A DNA stretch of 64,000 nt, taken from CALFER01 sp964472395 (GTDB lineage: Bacteria; CSSED10-310; CALFER01). The notes beneath the pieces are model-generated. The model was given only the letters and a program-made list of their open reading frames with translations. It was not told the DNA's origin and made no database searches. The position numbers were made by a program, and so were the translations under genes. Positions 25,094 through 34,568 of the stretch are shown piece after piece. The DNA is taken from assembly GCA_964472395.1 (NCBI GenBank), contig CAYYMM010000005.1, forward strand, positions 1 to 64,000, given 5' to 3'. The first letter of the stretch is position 1, and every line of letters starts with the position of its first letter.

Positions 25094-25678
25094 GTGAAAC
25101 GGGTTGTCATGCACAGTGCGGTGTTCCTGCTTGTGATGACTGTGATTCTCGGCGTGGTTTATCCTGTCGTGATCACCCTTCTGTCTCAGTGCTTTTTTCC
25201 CTGGAGAGCCAACGGCAGTGTCCTCGTGGTCGATGATCACATCGCCGGTTCCGCCCTGCTCGGACAGGAGTTTTCGAGTCCCGGGTTCTTCTGGGGAAGG
25301 CTTTCCAGTCGTGTGACGCATCCCAGCGGGATTCTGGTTTCCGGGGCTTCGAATTTGGGACCGCTCAACCCGGGACTGGTCGCGGCTGCAGCCGAGAGAA
25401 TCAGGATTCTCAGGACATCCGATCCCGTCAACCCTGCACCGATCCCGGTCGATCTTGTCACCGCTTCGGCCAGCGGATTTGATCCGCATATCTCCGGTGA
25501 AGCGGCGTTCTGGCAGGCATCGCGTGTCGCGGCTTTTCGGAACCTCGATCGATCGGATGTCGAGGCGATGATTCGCGCTCACATCGAAACAGACTGTTTC
25601 GGGTTGACGGCGGATTACGTCAATGTGGTCCGGCTGAACCTGGATCTCGAGAGAATGGCACCGAGTCGAATCCAATGA
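25094..25678 (+). CDS. kdpC: Potassium-transporting ATPase, KdpC subunit
   Basis: KdpC is the single-span periplasmic-facing subunit that increases nucleotide or K+ affinity of the complex. After the N-terminal span (MHSAVFLLVMTVILGVVYPV) come GSALLGQEFSSPGFFWGRLS-type sequence and SGASNLGPLNPGLVAAAAERI, and AAFWQASRVAAFRNLD near the end. GGAGG immediately before an ATG at 25088 is too close, whereas it sits 5 bases before the GTG at 25094, so I prefer the GTG. The 194-residue length is usual. Confidence 0.92.
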   Translation: MKRVVMHSAVFLLVMTVILGVVYPVVITLLSQCFFPWRANGSVLVVDDHIAGSALLGQEFSSPGFFWGRLSSRVTHPSGILVSGASNLGPLNPGLVAAAAERIRILRTSDPVNPAPIPVDLVTASASGFDPHISGEAAFWQASRVAAFRNLDRSDVEAMIRAHIETDCFGLTADYVNVVRLNLDLERMAPSRIQ

Positions 25679-25710
25679 TACAATAAAGCTCATGTCACGA
25701 GAGGTCCAAC

Positions 25711-28428
25711 ATGCACAATGAGCCGCGGCGTCCGGATCCCGATGAGTTGCTCAGGCGCGTCCAGCTGCAGGAAAACCGGGATTCCTCGGGCACCTTGAAG
25801 GTGTTTCTGGGATACGCGCCCGGGGTCGGAAAAACTTACACCATGCTGGAGTCAGCCCGTCAGTTGAAGGCTCAGGGTGTCGATATCATGATCGGATATA
25901 TCGAAACGCATGGGCGCAAGGAAACCGATGCGCTGCTGGAGGGGTTGGAAGTCGTTCCCAGAAAATCGATCGCATACCGCGGGACGACGCTCGAGGAATT
26001 CGATATCGATGGGACTCTTGAGCGCAAACCCGCAATCGTTCTGCTCGATGAACTCGCCCATACAAACGCTCCTGGAAGCCGGCACAGAAAACGCTGGCAG
26101 GATGTTGCCGACCTGCTCGAAGCGGGGATATCGGTCCATACGACCTTGAATATCCAGCATGTTGAAAGCCTGAATGACATCGTGGCACAGATTACAGGGA
26201 TTCAGGTGCGTGAGACCGTCCCGGATTCCATTCTGGATTGTGCTGAGAAGATTGAAATCGTCGACATCCCGCCGGATGAACTCCTGATCAGGCTGCGGGA
26301 TGGGAAGGTGTATATTCCCGAGCAGGCGAGGAAGGCGGCGGATCACTTTTTCCGTAGCGGGAATCTCCTGGCGTTGCGCGAATTGACGCTGCGAAGGGCT
26401 GCCGAGCGCATCGATTCGGATATGCGGGCATATCGTCTGGACTTCAATATCGAAAAAACATGGCCAGCGGCCGAATGTGTGCTTGTGTGCGTCGGGCCGA
26501 GTCCATCTTCGGCGAAAATCATCCGGGGCGCTCGAAGGATGGCGGCCGGACTTCGGGCACACTGGATTGCGATCTATGTGGATGCCCCGGATTCCTACCC
26601 GATGACGCAGGAAGACCGCGAGCGACTACAGGGGCATCTGCATCTGGCGGAATCACTGGGCGCTGAGGTTGTTCGGATTGGCGGCTCCCGCGTCGCAGAA
26701 GAAATTCTCGATTACGCGCACAAGCGAAATGTCACGCGGATCATCGTCGGAAAACCAACTCATTCCCGCTGGCGCGACCGACTCCGGGGATCTCTGGTCA
26801 ATCAGCTTGTCCGCGGCAGCGGGGACATCGAAGTTCACTTCATCGCGGGCAACGAGAAACCTTCTACCGTCAGGCCTCATGATGCGCAACATCCCGCGCG
26901 AACTACCCGGAAAGGATACTGGATCGCAGTTTTGACCATTATCGCCACCGTCGCGACCGGAATGAGTCTGCGATCGTTTTTTTCTCAACCCGATTTCGTC
27001 ATGATCTTCATCCTCTCCATCCTCGTCATCGCCTATCGATATGGTCAGGGTCCGTCGATTCTCGCGGCGACTCTCGCCGTGGCCTCGTATGATTTCTTCT
27101 TTGTTCCACCCTACTTAACTTTCAATGTTGAGCATACAAAACACTTTCTGACCTTTCTGGTGATGTTCACCGTTGGAATTCTGGTCAGCGGACTCACGAC
27201 ACGATTGCGCAGTCAGGAAGCCGAAGCCAGAAGTCGGGAGGCCCGGACTTCCGCTCTGTATTCCCTGAACCGGGAACTCGCCAAAGCACTCGATGAATCA
27301 TCCCTGGCGATCATCGCCGCCTCACATGCCGCGGAGGTGTTCGGAGGTGATGCGATGATGCTCTCGCGCGATAGTAATGGTGCTCTACAAGCGACGGGGT
27401 CGAGTCGTATTGACTGGAAGCTGACCGATGCAGAACTGGCGGTCGCTCGGTGGGTCGGCGATCATGGCAGGCCTGCAGGCCGAGGCATGGATACACTTGC
27501 CGGCGCTTCGGTGACCTGCTTTCCGATTCAGACCAGTTCCGCGCCGGTCGGTGTGCTCGTGTTCCGCAACAATGCATTGCTGTTGCTCGAAGTCGAACAA
27601 AAGGCTTTTCTCGATGCCTTCCTCCGACAGCTCGCGCTGGCCGTCGAGCGGGTGCGTCTGGCCGAAGAAACGAAGGTGGCTGCGTTGAAAATCAAGACAG
27701 AAGAGACACGCAATGCGCTGCTCAGCGCGGTCTCGCATGACCTTCGAACCCCGCTCGGCGCGATCACCGGTGCTGGAACAATGCTCAGAGATGATTCAGA
27801 CCGGCTCGATCCGGCCCAGAAACGCGAACTCTGTGACCTGATCTGCGCTGAAGCGGACAGGATGGAACACCTCATCCGGAATATTCTCGACATGGTGAGA
27901 TTGGAATCCGGTGGTGTTGCACCGAAACGGGAGTGGATTCCTCTGGAGGAGACCATCGGATCGGCCTTGTCTCGCATGGAAACAAGGCTTGAGTCCAGAC
28001 CGGTGAAGGTCGGTATTCCACCCGGTCTGCCGTTGCTGTTCGTCGATCCCCTCCTGTTCGAACAAGTCTTCATCAATCTGATCGAAAATGTCATCCGTTA
28101 CTGCGAACCGGATTGTCCGATCGACATTGAGGCCTCCGTTCGGGATCAATGCATCGTAATCGATTTTGCGGATCGAGGGTCTGGGTTGCCTGCCGGCGCT
28201 GAGAAGCTGGTTTTCGAAAAATTCTATCGCGGTTCCGGGAGAGGATCGCCCGGTGCAGGGTTGGGGCTCTCGATCTGCCGGGGAATCATCCTGTCTCACG
28301 GCGGTGATATCACGGCGTGGAACCGGGAGAGCGGGGGTGCTGTGTTCCGGATTCGACTCCCCATCGAAGATTCGCCGCCGGCCGTTGAGATTGACATCGA
28401 CGCGTCTCAAGGAGAATCGTTCTCATGA
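25711..28428 (+). CDS. kdpD: KdpD sensor histidine kinase
   Basis: KdpD senses low K+ or ionic stress and phosphorylates KdpE. The N-terminal KdpD domain has Walker A at 34-42 (GYAPGVGKT) and LDELAHTNAPGSRHRKRWQDV. A universal-stress-protein-like domain follows (~250-370). Four membrane spans lie at ~400-490 (SILVIAYRYGQGPSI, FLVMFTVGILVSGL). Then come a GAF-like segment, the dimerisation/His domain (SHDLRTPLGAITG) and an ATPase domain (NLIENVIRYC, DRGSGLPAG, GAGLGLSICRGII). The full length of 905 residues matches the family. GAGAGG precedes the ATG, and the stop overlaps kdpE by 4 bases. Confidence 0.96.
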   Translation: MHNEPRRPDPDELLRRVQLQENRDSSGTLKVFLGYAPGVGKTYTMLESARQLKAQGVDIMIGYIETHGRKETDALLEGLEVVPRKSIAYRGTTLEEFDIDGTLERKPAIVLLDELAHTNAPGSRHRKRWQDVADLLEAGISVHTTLNIQHVESLNDIVAQITGIQVRETVPDSILDCAEKIEIVDIPPDELLIRLRDGKVYIPEQARKAADHFFRSGNLLALRELTLRRAAERIDSDMRAYRLDFNIEKTWPAAECVLVCVGPSPSSAKIIRGARRMAAGLRAHWIAIYVDAPDSYPMTQEDRERLQGHLHLAESLGAEVVRIGGSRVAEEILDYAHKRNVTRIIVGKPTHSRWRDRLRGSLVNQLVRGSGDIEVHFIAGNEKPSTVRPHDAQHPARTTRKGYWIAVLTIIATVATGMSLRSFFSQPDFVMIFILSILVIAYRYGQGPSILAATLAVASYDFFFVPPYLTFNVEHTKHFLTFLVMFTVGILVSGLTTRLRSQEAEARSREARTSALYSLNRELAKALDESSLAIIAASHAAEVFGGDAMMLSRDSNGALQATGSSRIDWKLTDAELAVARWVGDHGRPAGRGMDTLAGASVTCFPIQTSSAPVGVLVFRNNALLLLEVEQKAFLDAFLRQLALAVERVRLAEETKVAALKIKTEETRNALLSAVSHDLRTPLGAITGAGTMLRDDSDRLDPAQKRELCDLICAEADRMEHLIRNILDMVRLESGGVAPKREWIPLEETIGSALSRMETRLESRPVKVGIPPGLPLLFVDPLLFEQVFINLIENVIRYCEPDCPIDIEASVRDQCIVIDFADRGSGLPAGAEKLVFEKFYRGSGRGSPGAGLGLSICRGIILSHGGDITAWNRESGGAVFRIRLPIEDSPPAVEIDIDASQGESFS

Positions 28429-29123
28429 CCGAACATCCGGTATCGATTCTGATCGTTGAAGATGAGACTCAGATGATGCGTTTTCTAAAGGCAGCATTGA
28501 CCGCTCAGGAGTACCGGGTGATCGATGCCGGATCGGTGCGGGAAGCCCTGGTATGCGCGACGACCCGCTCACCGGATCTCATCCTGATGGATCTCGGGTT
28601 GCCCGATGGCGACGGAATCGATCTGATCCGGCAGATCCGGGAATGGAGTCGGGTTCCGATCATCGTCATTTCAGCTCGAGGTCGGGAAGACGACAAGGTG
28701 AAAGCGCTCGATTCAGGAGCCGACGATTATCTGACGAAACCATTCGGAGTGAACGAGTTGCTGGCGCGTCTCCGCGTAGCATTGCGCCATGCCATATCGG
28801 GGATTGGTGAACAGGATTCGATCGTGATCGAGATCGGTGCGGTGACGATCGATCAGGATCGGCGCGAGGTTCGGGTGAGCGGACGGGAAGTGCACCTCAC
28901 GCCGATCGAGTATCGATTGCTCGTGCTCTTGGCGCGAAATGCCGGAAAGGTATTGACACATCGTGCGATACTGAAAGAGGTATGGGGACCCTCATATGTT
29001 ACCGAAACACATTATCTGCGGGTATTTATGACGCAGTTGAGGGGCAAGATCGAGATCGATCCGGCGCGTCCGAGATTGATCGTGACCGAACCGGGCGTGG
29101 GGTATCGGATGAGGGATGCCTGA
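28425..29123 (+). CDS. kdpE: KdpE response regulator (OmpR/PhoB family)
   Basis: KdpE binds DNA upstream of kdp and activates transcription when phosphorylated by KdpD. The receiver domain shows VEDE, phospho-acceptor Asp56 (LILMDLGLPDGDG), the switch IVISARG and YLTKPFGVNEL. The C-terminal winged helix carries VHLTPIEYRLLVLLARNAGK and HYLRVFMTQLRGKIE. It has 232 residues, as usual. AGGAG lies upstream of the ATG. It ends the kdp operon; 119 bases with no gene follow before namZ. Confidence 0.95.
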   Translation: MTEHPVSILIVEDETQMMRFLKAALTAQEYRVIDAGSVREALVCATTRSPDLILMDLGLPDGDGIDLIRQIREWSRVPIIVISARGREDDKVKALDSGADDYLTKPFGVNELLARLRVALRHAISGIGEQDSIVIEIGAVTIDQDRREVRVSGREVHLTPIEYRLLVLLARNAGKVLTHRAILKEVWGPSYVTETHYLRVFMTQLRGKIEIDPARPRLIVTEPGVGYRMRDA

Positions 29124-29242
29124 AGCTCGGATCAGTGCGAACCTCGTGGTTGCCCTGCGAAACGCGTGCTCCCGAAATGCGTGCATCTTTATTTTAATTG
29201 TGGCATAATAATTCGACTCACTGATGCATGGGGAGGTGTCGA

Positions 29243-30415
29243 GTGCGTGTGAGAACCGGACTGGAACGCCTGTTGGACAAGGAAATCGAGCGATTCGAAG
29301 GAATGCCTCTCGGAATCGTCTCAAATGCTACATCAGTGGACACGCAGTTCCGCCATTCCATCGAGTTGCTCCACAGGGACCCCCGAGCGAGTCTCGTCGC
29401 GATCTTCGGCCCTCAACACGGATTGTTCGGTGAAACCCAGGACAACATGGTCGAATGGGAAGGCTACCGTGATCCGGTCACCGGGCTGCCGATCTACAGT
29501 TTGTACGGCGAAACCCGCGTGCCAACGCCGGAAATGCTCGATGACGTCTCGGTCGTGCTCTTTGATATCCAGGACGTCGGCGCTCGTTACTACACCTTCA
29601 TCTACACCATGGCGCATGTCATGATGGCCTGCCAGCGCGAAGGTAAGAAAATCATCATTCTCGACCGTCCCAACCCGATCGGCGGCGTCACGATCGAAGG
29701 CAACATTCTGCACCGGAGATATGCTTCGTTCGTCGGCATGTTCCCGATCTGCGTGCGGCATGGCATGACGGTGGGCGAACTCGCGCTCCTGTTCAACCAC
29801 GATTTCGGCATCGAAGCGGATCTCGAAGTGCTGGCCATGGAAGGCTGGCAGCGTTCCATGTTCTATGATCAGACCGGCATTCCCTGGATCATTCCATCTC
29901 CCAACATGCCGACGCTCGAAACCGCCATCGTCTACCCCGGCATGTGCCTTCTCGAAGGCACCAATCTTTCTGAGGGCCGCGGCACGACCCGTCCCTTCGA
30001 GATCTTCGGCGCGCCGTTCATCGAACCCAATCGGCTCTGTGATCACCTCTCCCAGTTGAAGCTGCCCGGCGTCAGATTCCGGGCCGTCCGGTTCCGACCC
30101 ACCTTCCAGAAGTTCAAGGGTGTGATCTGCGGTGGCTGCCAGATTCACGTTGTGGATCGCGCCGTGTTCAAGCCGTTCCTCAGCGGCGTCGCGATCATCC
30201 GCGCAATCCGGACGATGTATCCCGACCAGTTCCGCTGGCGGTTGCCGCCTTATGAATACGAATACGAAAAGCTCCCGATCGATATACTCGCCGGCTGTTC
30301 GCGCCTCCGCCGCATGATTGACGAGGGCGTTGAGCTTTCCGAGATCGAAGCGTACTGGAAGCCGGACGAAGAGTCGTTTGCGGATCAACGCAAGCCGTAC
30401 CTGCTCTATCAATAA
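29243..30415 (+). CDS. namZ: DUF1343 family exo-beta-N-acetylmuramidase (NamZ-like)
   Basis: NamZ-type enzymes release terminal MurNAc from peptidoglycan fragments. The family signature is clear: GIVSNATSVD, AIFGPQHGLFGETQDNM, the YSLYGETRVPTPEML segment, VVLFDIQDVGARYYTFIYTM, ILDRPNPIGG and PSPNMPTLETAIVYPGMCLL followed by EGTNLSEGRGTTRPFE. The 390-residue length is normal. No signal peptide is visible, so a cytoplasmic recycling role is likely. GGGAGG lies 6 bases before the GTG at 29243, which I prefer to the ATG at 29228 that overlaps this site. A TAATAAT-like element lies about 35 bases upstream. The stop is 5 bases before the helicase start. Confidence 0.92.
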   Translation: MRVRTGLERLLDKEIERFEGMPLGIVSNATSVDTQFRHSIELLHRDPRASLVAIFGPQHGLFGETQDNMVEWEGYRDPVTGLPIYSLYGETRVPTPEMLDDVSVVLFDIQDVGARYYTFIYTMAHVMMACQREGKKIIILDRPNPIGGVTIEGNILHRRYASFVGMFPICVRHGMTVGELALLFNHDFGIEADLEVLAMEGWQRSMFYDQTGIPWIIPSPNMPTLETAIVYPGMCLLEGTNLSEGRGTTRPFEIFGAPFIEPNRLCDHLSQLKLPGVRFRAVRFRPTFQKFKGVICGGCQIHVVDRAVFKPFLSGVAIIRAIRTMYPDQFRWRLPPYEYEYEKLPIDILAGCSRLRRMIDEGVELSEIEAYWKPDEESFADQRKPYLLYQ

Positions 30416-30420
30416 CCCGA

Positions 30421-32778
30421 ATGGGTCTCGAAGAGGTTCTCGACCGCCTGCGATACTCGCGGAAAGCGCCGTACTTTACACATCAGCGCTTTCTCCAGGG
30501 TCAGGCAGGAGAATCAGTCGAGTTTCCGACCGAAATGCCCCAGGCGCTCCGGGGAATGCTCGAACGAGCCGGCATCAGCCGCTTGTATTCGCATCAGGCC
30601 GAGGCATATCGGTGTGTGCTGTCCGGCGGGAATCCGGTCATCGTCACACCGACCGCGTCCGGAAAAACGCTCTGTTACAATCTGCCCGTCCTGCACCGTC
30701 TGCTCGAACGACCTGACGCGCGCTCTCTCTATCTGTTTCCCGCCAAAGCGCTCTCTCAGGACCAGTTCCAGGCCCTGCTTCGCCTGACCGATGGCTTGGA
30801 GAATGCGCCCACCGCAGCGGTGTACGACGGAGACACACCATCCGATCGTCGCGCACAGATCCGGCGTTCGACCCGCATCGTTCTGACGAATCCCGACATG
30901 CTACACGCGGCGATTCTTCCGCATCACACCAAATGGAGCCTCCTGTTCGCGAAGCTGGAAATCGTCGTGATCGATGAACTCCATCAGTACCGAGGTGTCT
31001 TCGGGAGCCATCTCGGGAACGTCATCCGCCGCCTCCGACGCATCTGCCGTTTCTACGGTTCGTCGCCTCAGTTCATCCTCAGTTCGGCCACACTCGCCAA
31101 TCCAAAAGATCTCGCGGAACGGATCACCGGCACGGCGGCGCAGGTCATCGACCGGTCCGGCGCTCCCTCCGGCGACAAACTGTTTCTGTTCTACAATCCG
31201 CCGATCGTCGATGCACAGGAAGGTATCCGACGGTCTTATCTCGCGGAAGCGTTCGATTTTGCGAAGCTATTTTTCGAGCAGGGGATCCAATCGATCATTT
31301 TCACCCGCAGCCGCCTCACCGTCGAAATTCTCGTGAACGAACTCAAGCGGGCTTTGAACGATCCTCCGAGCGGCGGGCAGATTCGCGGGTATCGCGGCGG
31401 GTATCTGGCGCAGGAGCGGCGCGACATTGAACAGGGGCTTCGGTCGGGCGACATCCGTGCGGTCGTCGCCACCTCCGCACTCGAACTCGGTGTCGATATC
31501 GGCGATCTGCAGGTCGCCGTCATGGCAGGCTATCCCGGCTCGATCAGCAGTGCCTGGCAACGCGCCGGTCGAGCGGGTCGTCGCGACCAACTCTCGGCGG
31601 CAATCCTCATCGCATCCGCCATGGCGCTCGATCAGTTCATCATCCGCAACCCTGCGTATTTTTTCGATACGCCTCCCGAACTCGGACTCGTGAACCCGGA
31701 CAATCTCCTCATCCTGCTGGCGCATATCACCTGCGCGGCTTTCGAAATGCCGTTTCAAGATGATGAGGTGTTCTCGGATTCACTGCCCATGGGCGACTTC
31801 TACCAGTTCCTGCAGGAAGAGGGGAAGCTGGTTCGCAGCGCGGCCGGGTGGCATTACTGCGGCGAACGATATCCGGCGGAATCCGTGAGCCTTCGGACGG
31901 TGTCCGCCGATCGCTGCCGGATTGTGCGGATCGACGCGGGCCGCAAGCAGATGATCGCCGAGGTCGATGCCGTGTCGGCGGCGTTTCATGTGCATCCCGG
32001 TGCGATCTATCTGCACGAAGGGCGGCAGTATCGCGTCGAATCGCTCGATCAGACCGCGCTCGAAGCCGTCGTCACACCGGTCGCCGAGGATTACTACACC
32101 ATGCCGGTGGAACAGACGCGAATCGATATCGTGGCGATAAAAGCCGAACTGGGTAACCGACCCCGGATCATCGCCGGCGACCTCCTCGTCACAACACGCG
32201 TCATCGGTTACAAAAAACTGAAATTCCACACGATGGAAAATCTCGGGAACGGCGTGCTCACGCTGCCCGATCAGGAAATGACCACCAGCGGGGTGTGGTT
32301 TGAGATTCCTGTGCATGATATGGCGTCGGATCTGCGCTGTGATACCCAAGAGCTGGTGTCGGGTATGGCTGGATCGCTCATCGCAATCCACAGTGCATCG
32401 GCAGCGCTTCTGATGTGCGAACCGAGGGATCTCGGCGTCTCGCTCGCGACTGCCGGCGGTGCCTGGACCGCACCGCTCGATCCATTCGGCGGCCAGACGT
32501 TTCAAGCGCCCATGCACGTGATCGCCGGCGTGTCCGCGATGCACATGTTTCTGTTCGATCGGTATCCGGGCGGGATCGGGCTGAGCGATCAGTTGTATGG
32601 CGCCGGACCGGATATCGTCCGCGCTGCCTATGATCTCGTGTCACGGTGCGATTGCCGATACGGCTGTCCGGGCTGCATCGGGCCGACCAATCAGCCCCGT
32701 TCGAGTCTCAAGCCGCTGGCAATCAATTTCCTGGCCGATCTGTCGCGGCGCCTGACTCGCCCCGTCGACGTTCGCTGA
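30421..32778 (+). CDS. DEAD/DEAH-box helicase of the MrfA/YprA type with C-terminal zinc motif
   Basis: This is a superfamily-2 3'-5' DNA helicase. Walker A is PTASGKT (~residues 79-85), the DEAH box is DELH (VIDELHQYRG), motif III is LSSATLANP and motif VI is SAWQRAGRAGRRD. A C-terminal cysteine cluster (CDCRYGCPGC) is the MrfA-associated zinc-binding element. B. subtilis MrfA acts in mitomycin-damage repair. The 785-residue length fits the family. The ATG at 30421 is only 5 bases after the namZ stop and has no clear ribosome site, so it may depend on coupling. The 3' end overlaps the convergent rhomboid gene by 56 bases. Confidence 0.9.
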   Translation: MGLEEVLDRLRYSRKAPYFTHQRFLQGQAGESVEFPTEMPQALRGMLERAGISRLYSHQAEAYRCVLSGGNPVIVTPTASGKTLCYNLPVLHRLLERPDARSLYLFPAKALSQDQFQALLRLTDGLENAPTAAVYDGDTPSDRRAQIRRSTRIVLTNPDMLHAAILPHHTKWSLLFAKLEIVVIDELHQYRGVFGSHLGNVIRRLRRICRFYGSSPQFILSSATLANPKDLAERITGTAAQVIDRSGAPSGDKLFLFYNPPIVDAQEGIRRSYLAEAFDFAKLFFEQGIQSIIFTRSRLTVEILVNELKRALNDPPSGGQIRGYRGGYLAQERRDIEQGLRSGDIRAVVATSALELGVDIGDLQVAVMAGYPGSISSAWQRAGRAGRRDQLSAAILIASAMALDQFIIRNPAYFFDTPPELGLVNPDNLLILLAHITCAAFEMPFQDDEVFSDSLPMGDFYQFLQEEGKLVRSAAGWHYCGERYPAESVSLRTVSADRCRIVRIDAGRKQMIAEVDAVSAAFHVHPGAIYLHEGRQYRVESLDQTALEAVVTPVAEDYYTMPVEQTRIDIVAIKAELGNRPRIIAGDLLVTTRVIGYKKLKFHTMENLGNGVLTLPDQEMTTSGVWFEIPVHDMASDLRCDTQELVSGMAGSLIAIHSASAALLMCEPRDLGVSLATAGGAWTAPLDPFGGQTFQAPMHVIAGVSAMHMFLFDRYPGGIGLSDQLYGAGPDIVRAAYDLVSRCDCRYGCPGCIGPTNQPRSSLKPLAINFLADLSRRLTRPVDVR

Positions 32779-34078
32779 TCTCTTTCGCAATATTCGGGTA
32801 TTCGCTCGTTTCCAGCACCGCGCAGATTTCCTTGAACGGTCCGTCGGGGATGATCCCGAGCAGCGCGCGCGTTTCGAGCCTTCGGAGCAGATTCACAACT
32901 TCCTCGAAATTCCCCGCACGCAGATGATGTTCGAGCATTTTCCGCAGATGTTTCCAGGCGAGTGTGATGTTGCCGGCGGTGATGTACAGCCAGGCAAGAT
33001 GATCGTCGATATCCGGGTTGTCCGGTTGCTTCCGGAGACTTTCGTTGAAAAAATGAATGGCGGCCGAGGTCAACCCGCGTGATTCATAGTCGAGCGCTTT
33101 CAGATAGCTCGGATCGGCCTCGAATTCCGTGTCGAAAGCATCGTTTTCCGCGAGCGCTTCCTGCCGGGCGTTCAGCCTTCGGTCCAGTCCCGTCAGAACG
33201 AAGAACAATCCGGCTGCTGCCCCGAAGGAAAAGCCTCCGAGATGACTCCAGTAGGCGATATGGCTGTCGGGATTGATCAGAAGATAGAGTATCTGCATGA
33301 GCACCCAGGCTATGATCCCGACGAACGCAGGGATGGTAAACGTGCCGAACCGGACGATCACCAGCAGCAGCGCGAACCAGAAGATTCGTGTGGGGAGTCG
33401 GGGAAAGCGGATGAGGAGCGCTCCCATGAGCGCCGAAATTGCGCCGGAAGCACCTACAAGCGGGACGTCGCTCAGGGGATGGAACAAATAGTGGGTCAGA
33501 ACGGCCACGATTCCGCCCAGGAAGAAAATCAGCAGATAGACCGAACGTCCCCATTGATCCTCGATGTGGATCCCCGAAAACCAGAAGAAGATCAGGTTGC
33601 CGATCAGGTGCAGGATACCGGCATGCAGAAACAGCGAGGTGAACCAGGTATACCAGCGGGGATCGTTGGATTTGAAACCCAACGAGAAGGGGATGAAGCG
33701 GTTCCGGGCCGAATCGAGTTCCTCCCGCGCGCGGATGTATCGAGCGTATCGGTCGGAAGCCGTATCGTACAGTTCGCCCGACCGGACGGACTCTTCCACC
33801 TTTCGATCGATATCCCTCATGAATGCATCGACCTGAGTGATGTACTCCGGATCCGTCGGATCCCGGGCGGCGGGTTTAAATCGAGCCATATAATCGACAC
33901 GGTATTCGATCATGAGTGTCCGGAAGTCATCCTGGGCTTTTTTATAGCGTTTCGCCTGGGATTCGGCTGTTGATTCGACATAGATGCCGGCAAGAATCAT
34001 TATGCCGATCAGGCAGAACGTGACGACGGGGAGTCGACGAACTGCTCGTTCCTGTCCGATGGGAATCAGAATCAGCAT
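32723..34078 (-). CDS. Rhomboid-family intramembrane serine protease with TPR-like C-terminus
   Basis: The catalytic serine lies in GASGAISALMG and the histidine in YWSHLGGFSFG, the Ser-His dyad of rhomboids; a HAGILHLIGNLIFFWFSG span precedes them. TM1 (VVTFCLIGIMILAGIYV) is separated from TM2 by an unusually long soluble loop of ~100 charged residues. The C-terminal ~130 residues contain TPR-like helices (YESRGLTSAAIHFFNESLRK, LAWLYITAGNITLAWKHL). It has 451 residues. Such proteins cleave membrane proteins within the bilayer; substrates are unknown. The last 56 bases overlap the convergent helicase gene. Confidence 0.87.
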   Translation of the reverse strand: MLILIPIGQERAVRRLPVVTFCLIGIMILAGIYVESTAESQAKRYKKAQDDFRTLMIEYRVDYMARFKPAARDPTDPEYITQVDAFMRDIDRKVEESVRSGELYDTASDRYARYIRAREELDSARNRFIPFSLGFKSNDPRWYTWFTSLFLHAGILHLIGNLIFFWFSGIHIEDQWGRSVYLLIFFLGGIVAVLTHYLFHPLSDVPLVGASGAISALMGALLIRFPRLPTRIFWFALLLVIVRFGTFTIPAFVGIIAWVLMQILYLLINPDSHIAYWSHLGGFSFGAAAGLFFVLTGLDRRLNARQEALAENDAFDTEFEADPSYLKALDYESRGLTSAAIHFFNESLRKQPDNPDIDDHLAWLYITAGNITLAWKHLRKMLEHHLRAGNFEEVVNLLRRLETRALLGIIPDGPFKEICAVLETSEYPNIAKEISERRRGESGAATDRPGN

Positions 34079-34110
34079 GAGAGGGGATCAGGGCCTGCGG
34101 GTGAGATGGT

Positions 34111-34467
34111 TCACGGAGGGCTCATAAGCGTGCCGGCGTTGCTGATTTTCTGTTCGACTCTCTGAGATCGATGGAGGGCCATGGATCTTCTGTAATAGTC
34201 GATGGCTTTTTTAGCGAGCGCTGCGCCTTCGGGGGTGTAGGGTGTTCCCCGGTCCTGGTTGATCTTCTGGGCTTTGAAGAAATACGCGTCGCCGATGACG
34301 ATCAAGACACCGTAGTCATCCGGCTTTTCCTTGAGCAGTTTTTCGCCTTCGGTGATAGCCTCGTCATAGCGGCCGGATACCAGCAGCTGTTCGAGCGCAT
34401 TCGGGCGGGGGCCGCAGCCGAACGCGAATCCGGCGAGGATCAGGATCAGGGTGAGAGTTCTGGGCAT
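34111..34467 (-). CDS. Small TPR-like lipoprotein
   Basis: The 118-residue protein starts with a lipoprotein signal (LTLILILAGFAFGC, Cys18 after the lipobox). Then come about two TPR-like helical pairs (LLVSGRYDEAITEGEKLLKE, GDAYFFKAQKINQDRG). It probably sits on a membrane as an adaptor. CGGAGG precedes the ATG. It follows DUF3788 on the same strand after a 101-base gap and precedes the rhomboid by 32 bases. No specific function is assigned. Confidence 0.8.
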   Translation of the reverse strand: MPRTLTLILILAGFAFGCGPRPNALEQLLVSGRYDEAITEGEKLLKEKPDDYGVLIVIGDAYFFKAQKINQDRGTPYTPEGAALAKKAIDYYRRSMALHRSQRVEQKISNAGTLMSPP

Positions 34468-34568
34468 GATGACCTCCGATGAATCAGGAATTGATCGTTT
34501 GATTCTAGCCCGGGGATCATCCGGAAATCAACTCAATCGGCCATGCTCGATGCTGCGATCAAGTCCCC

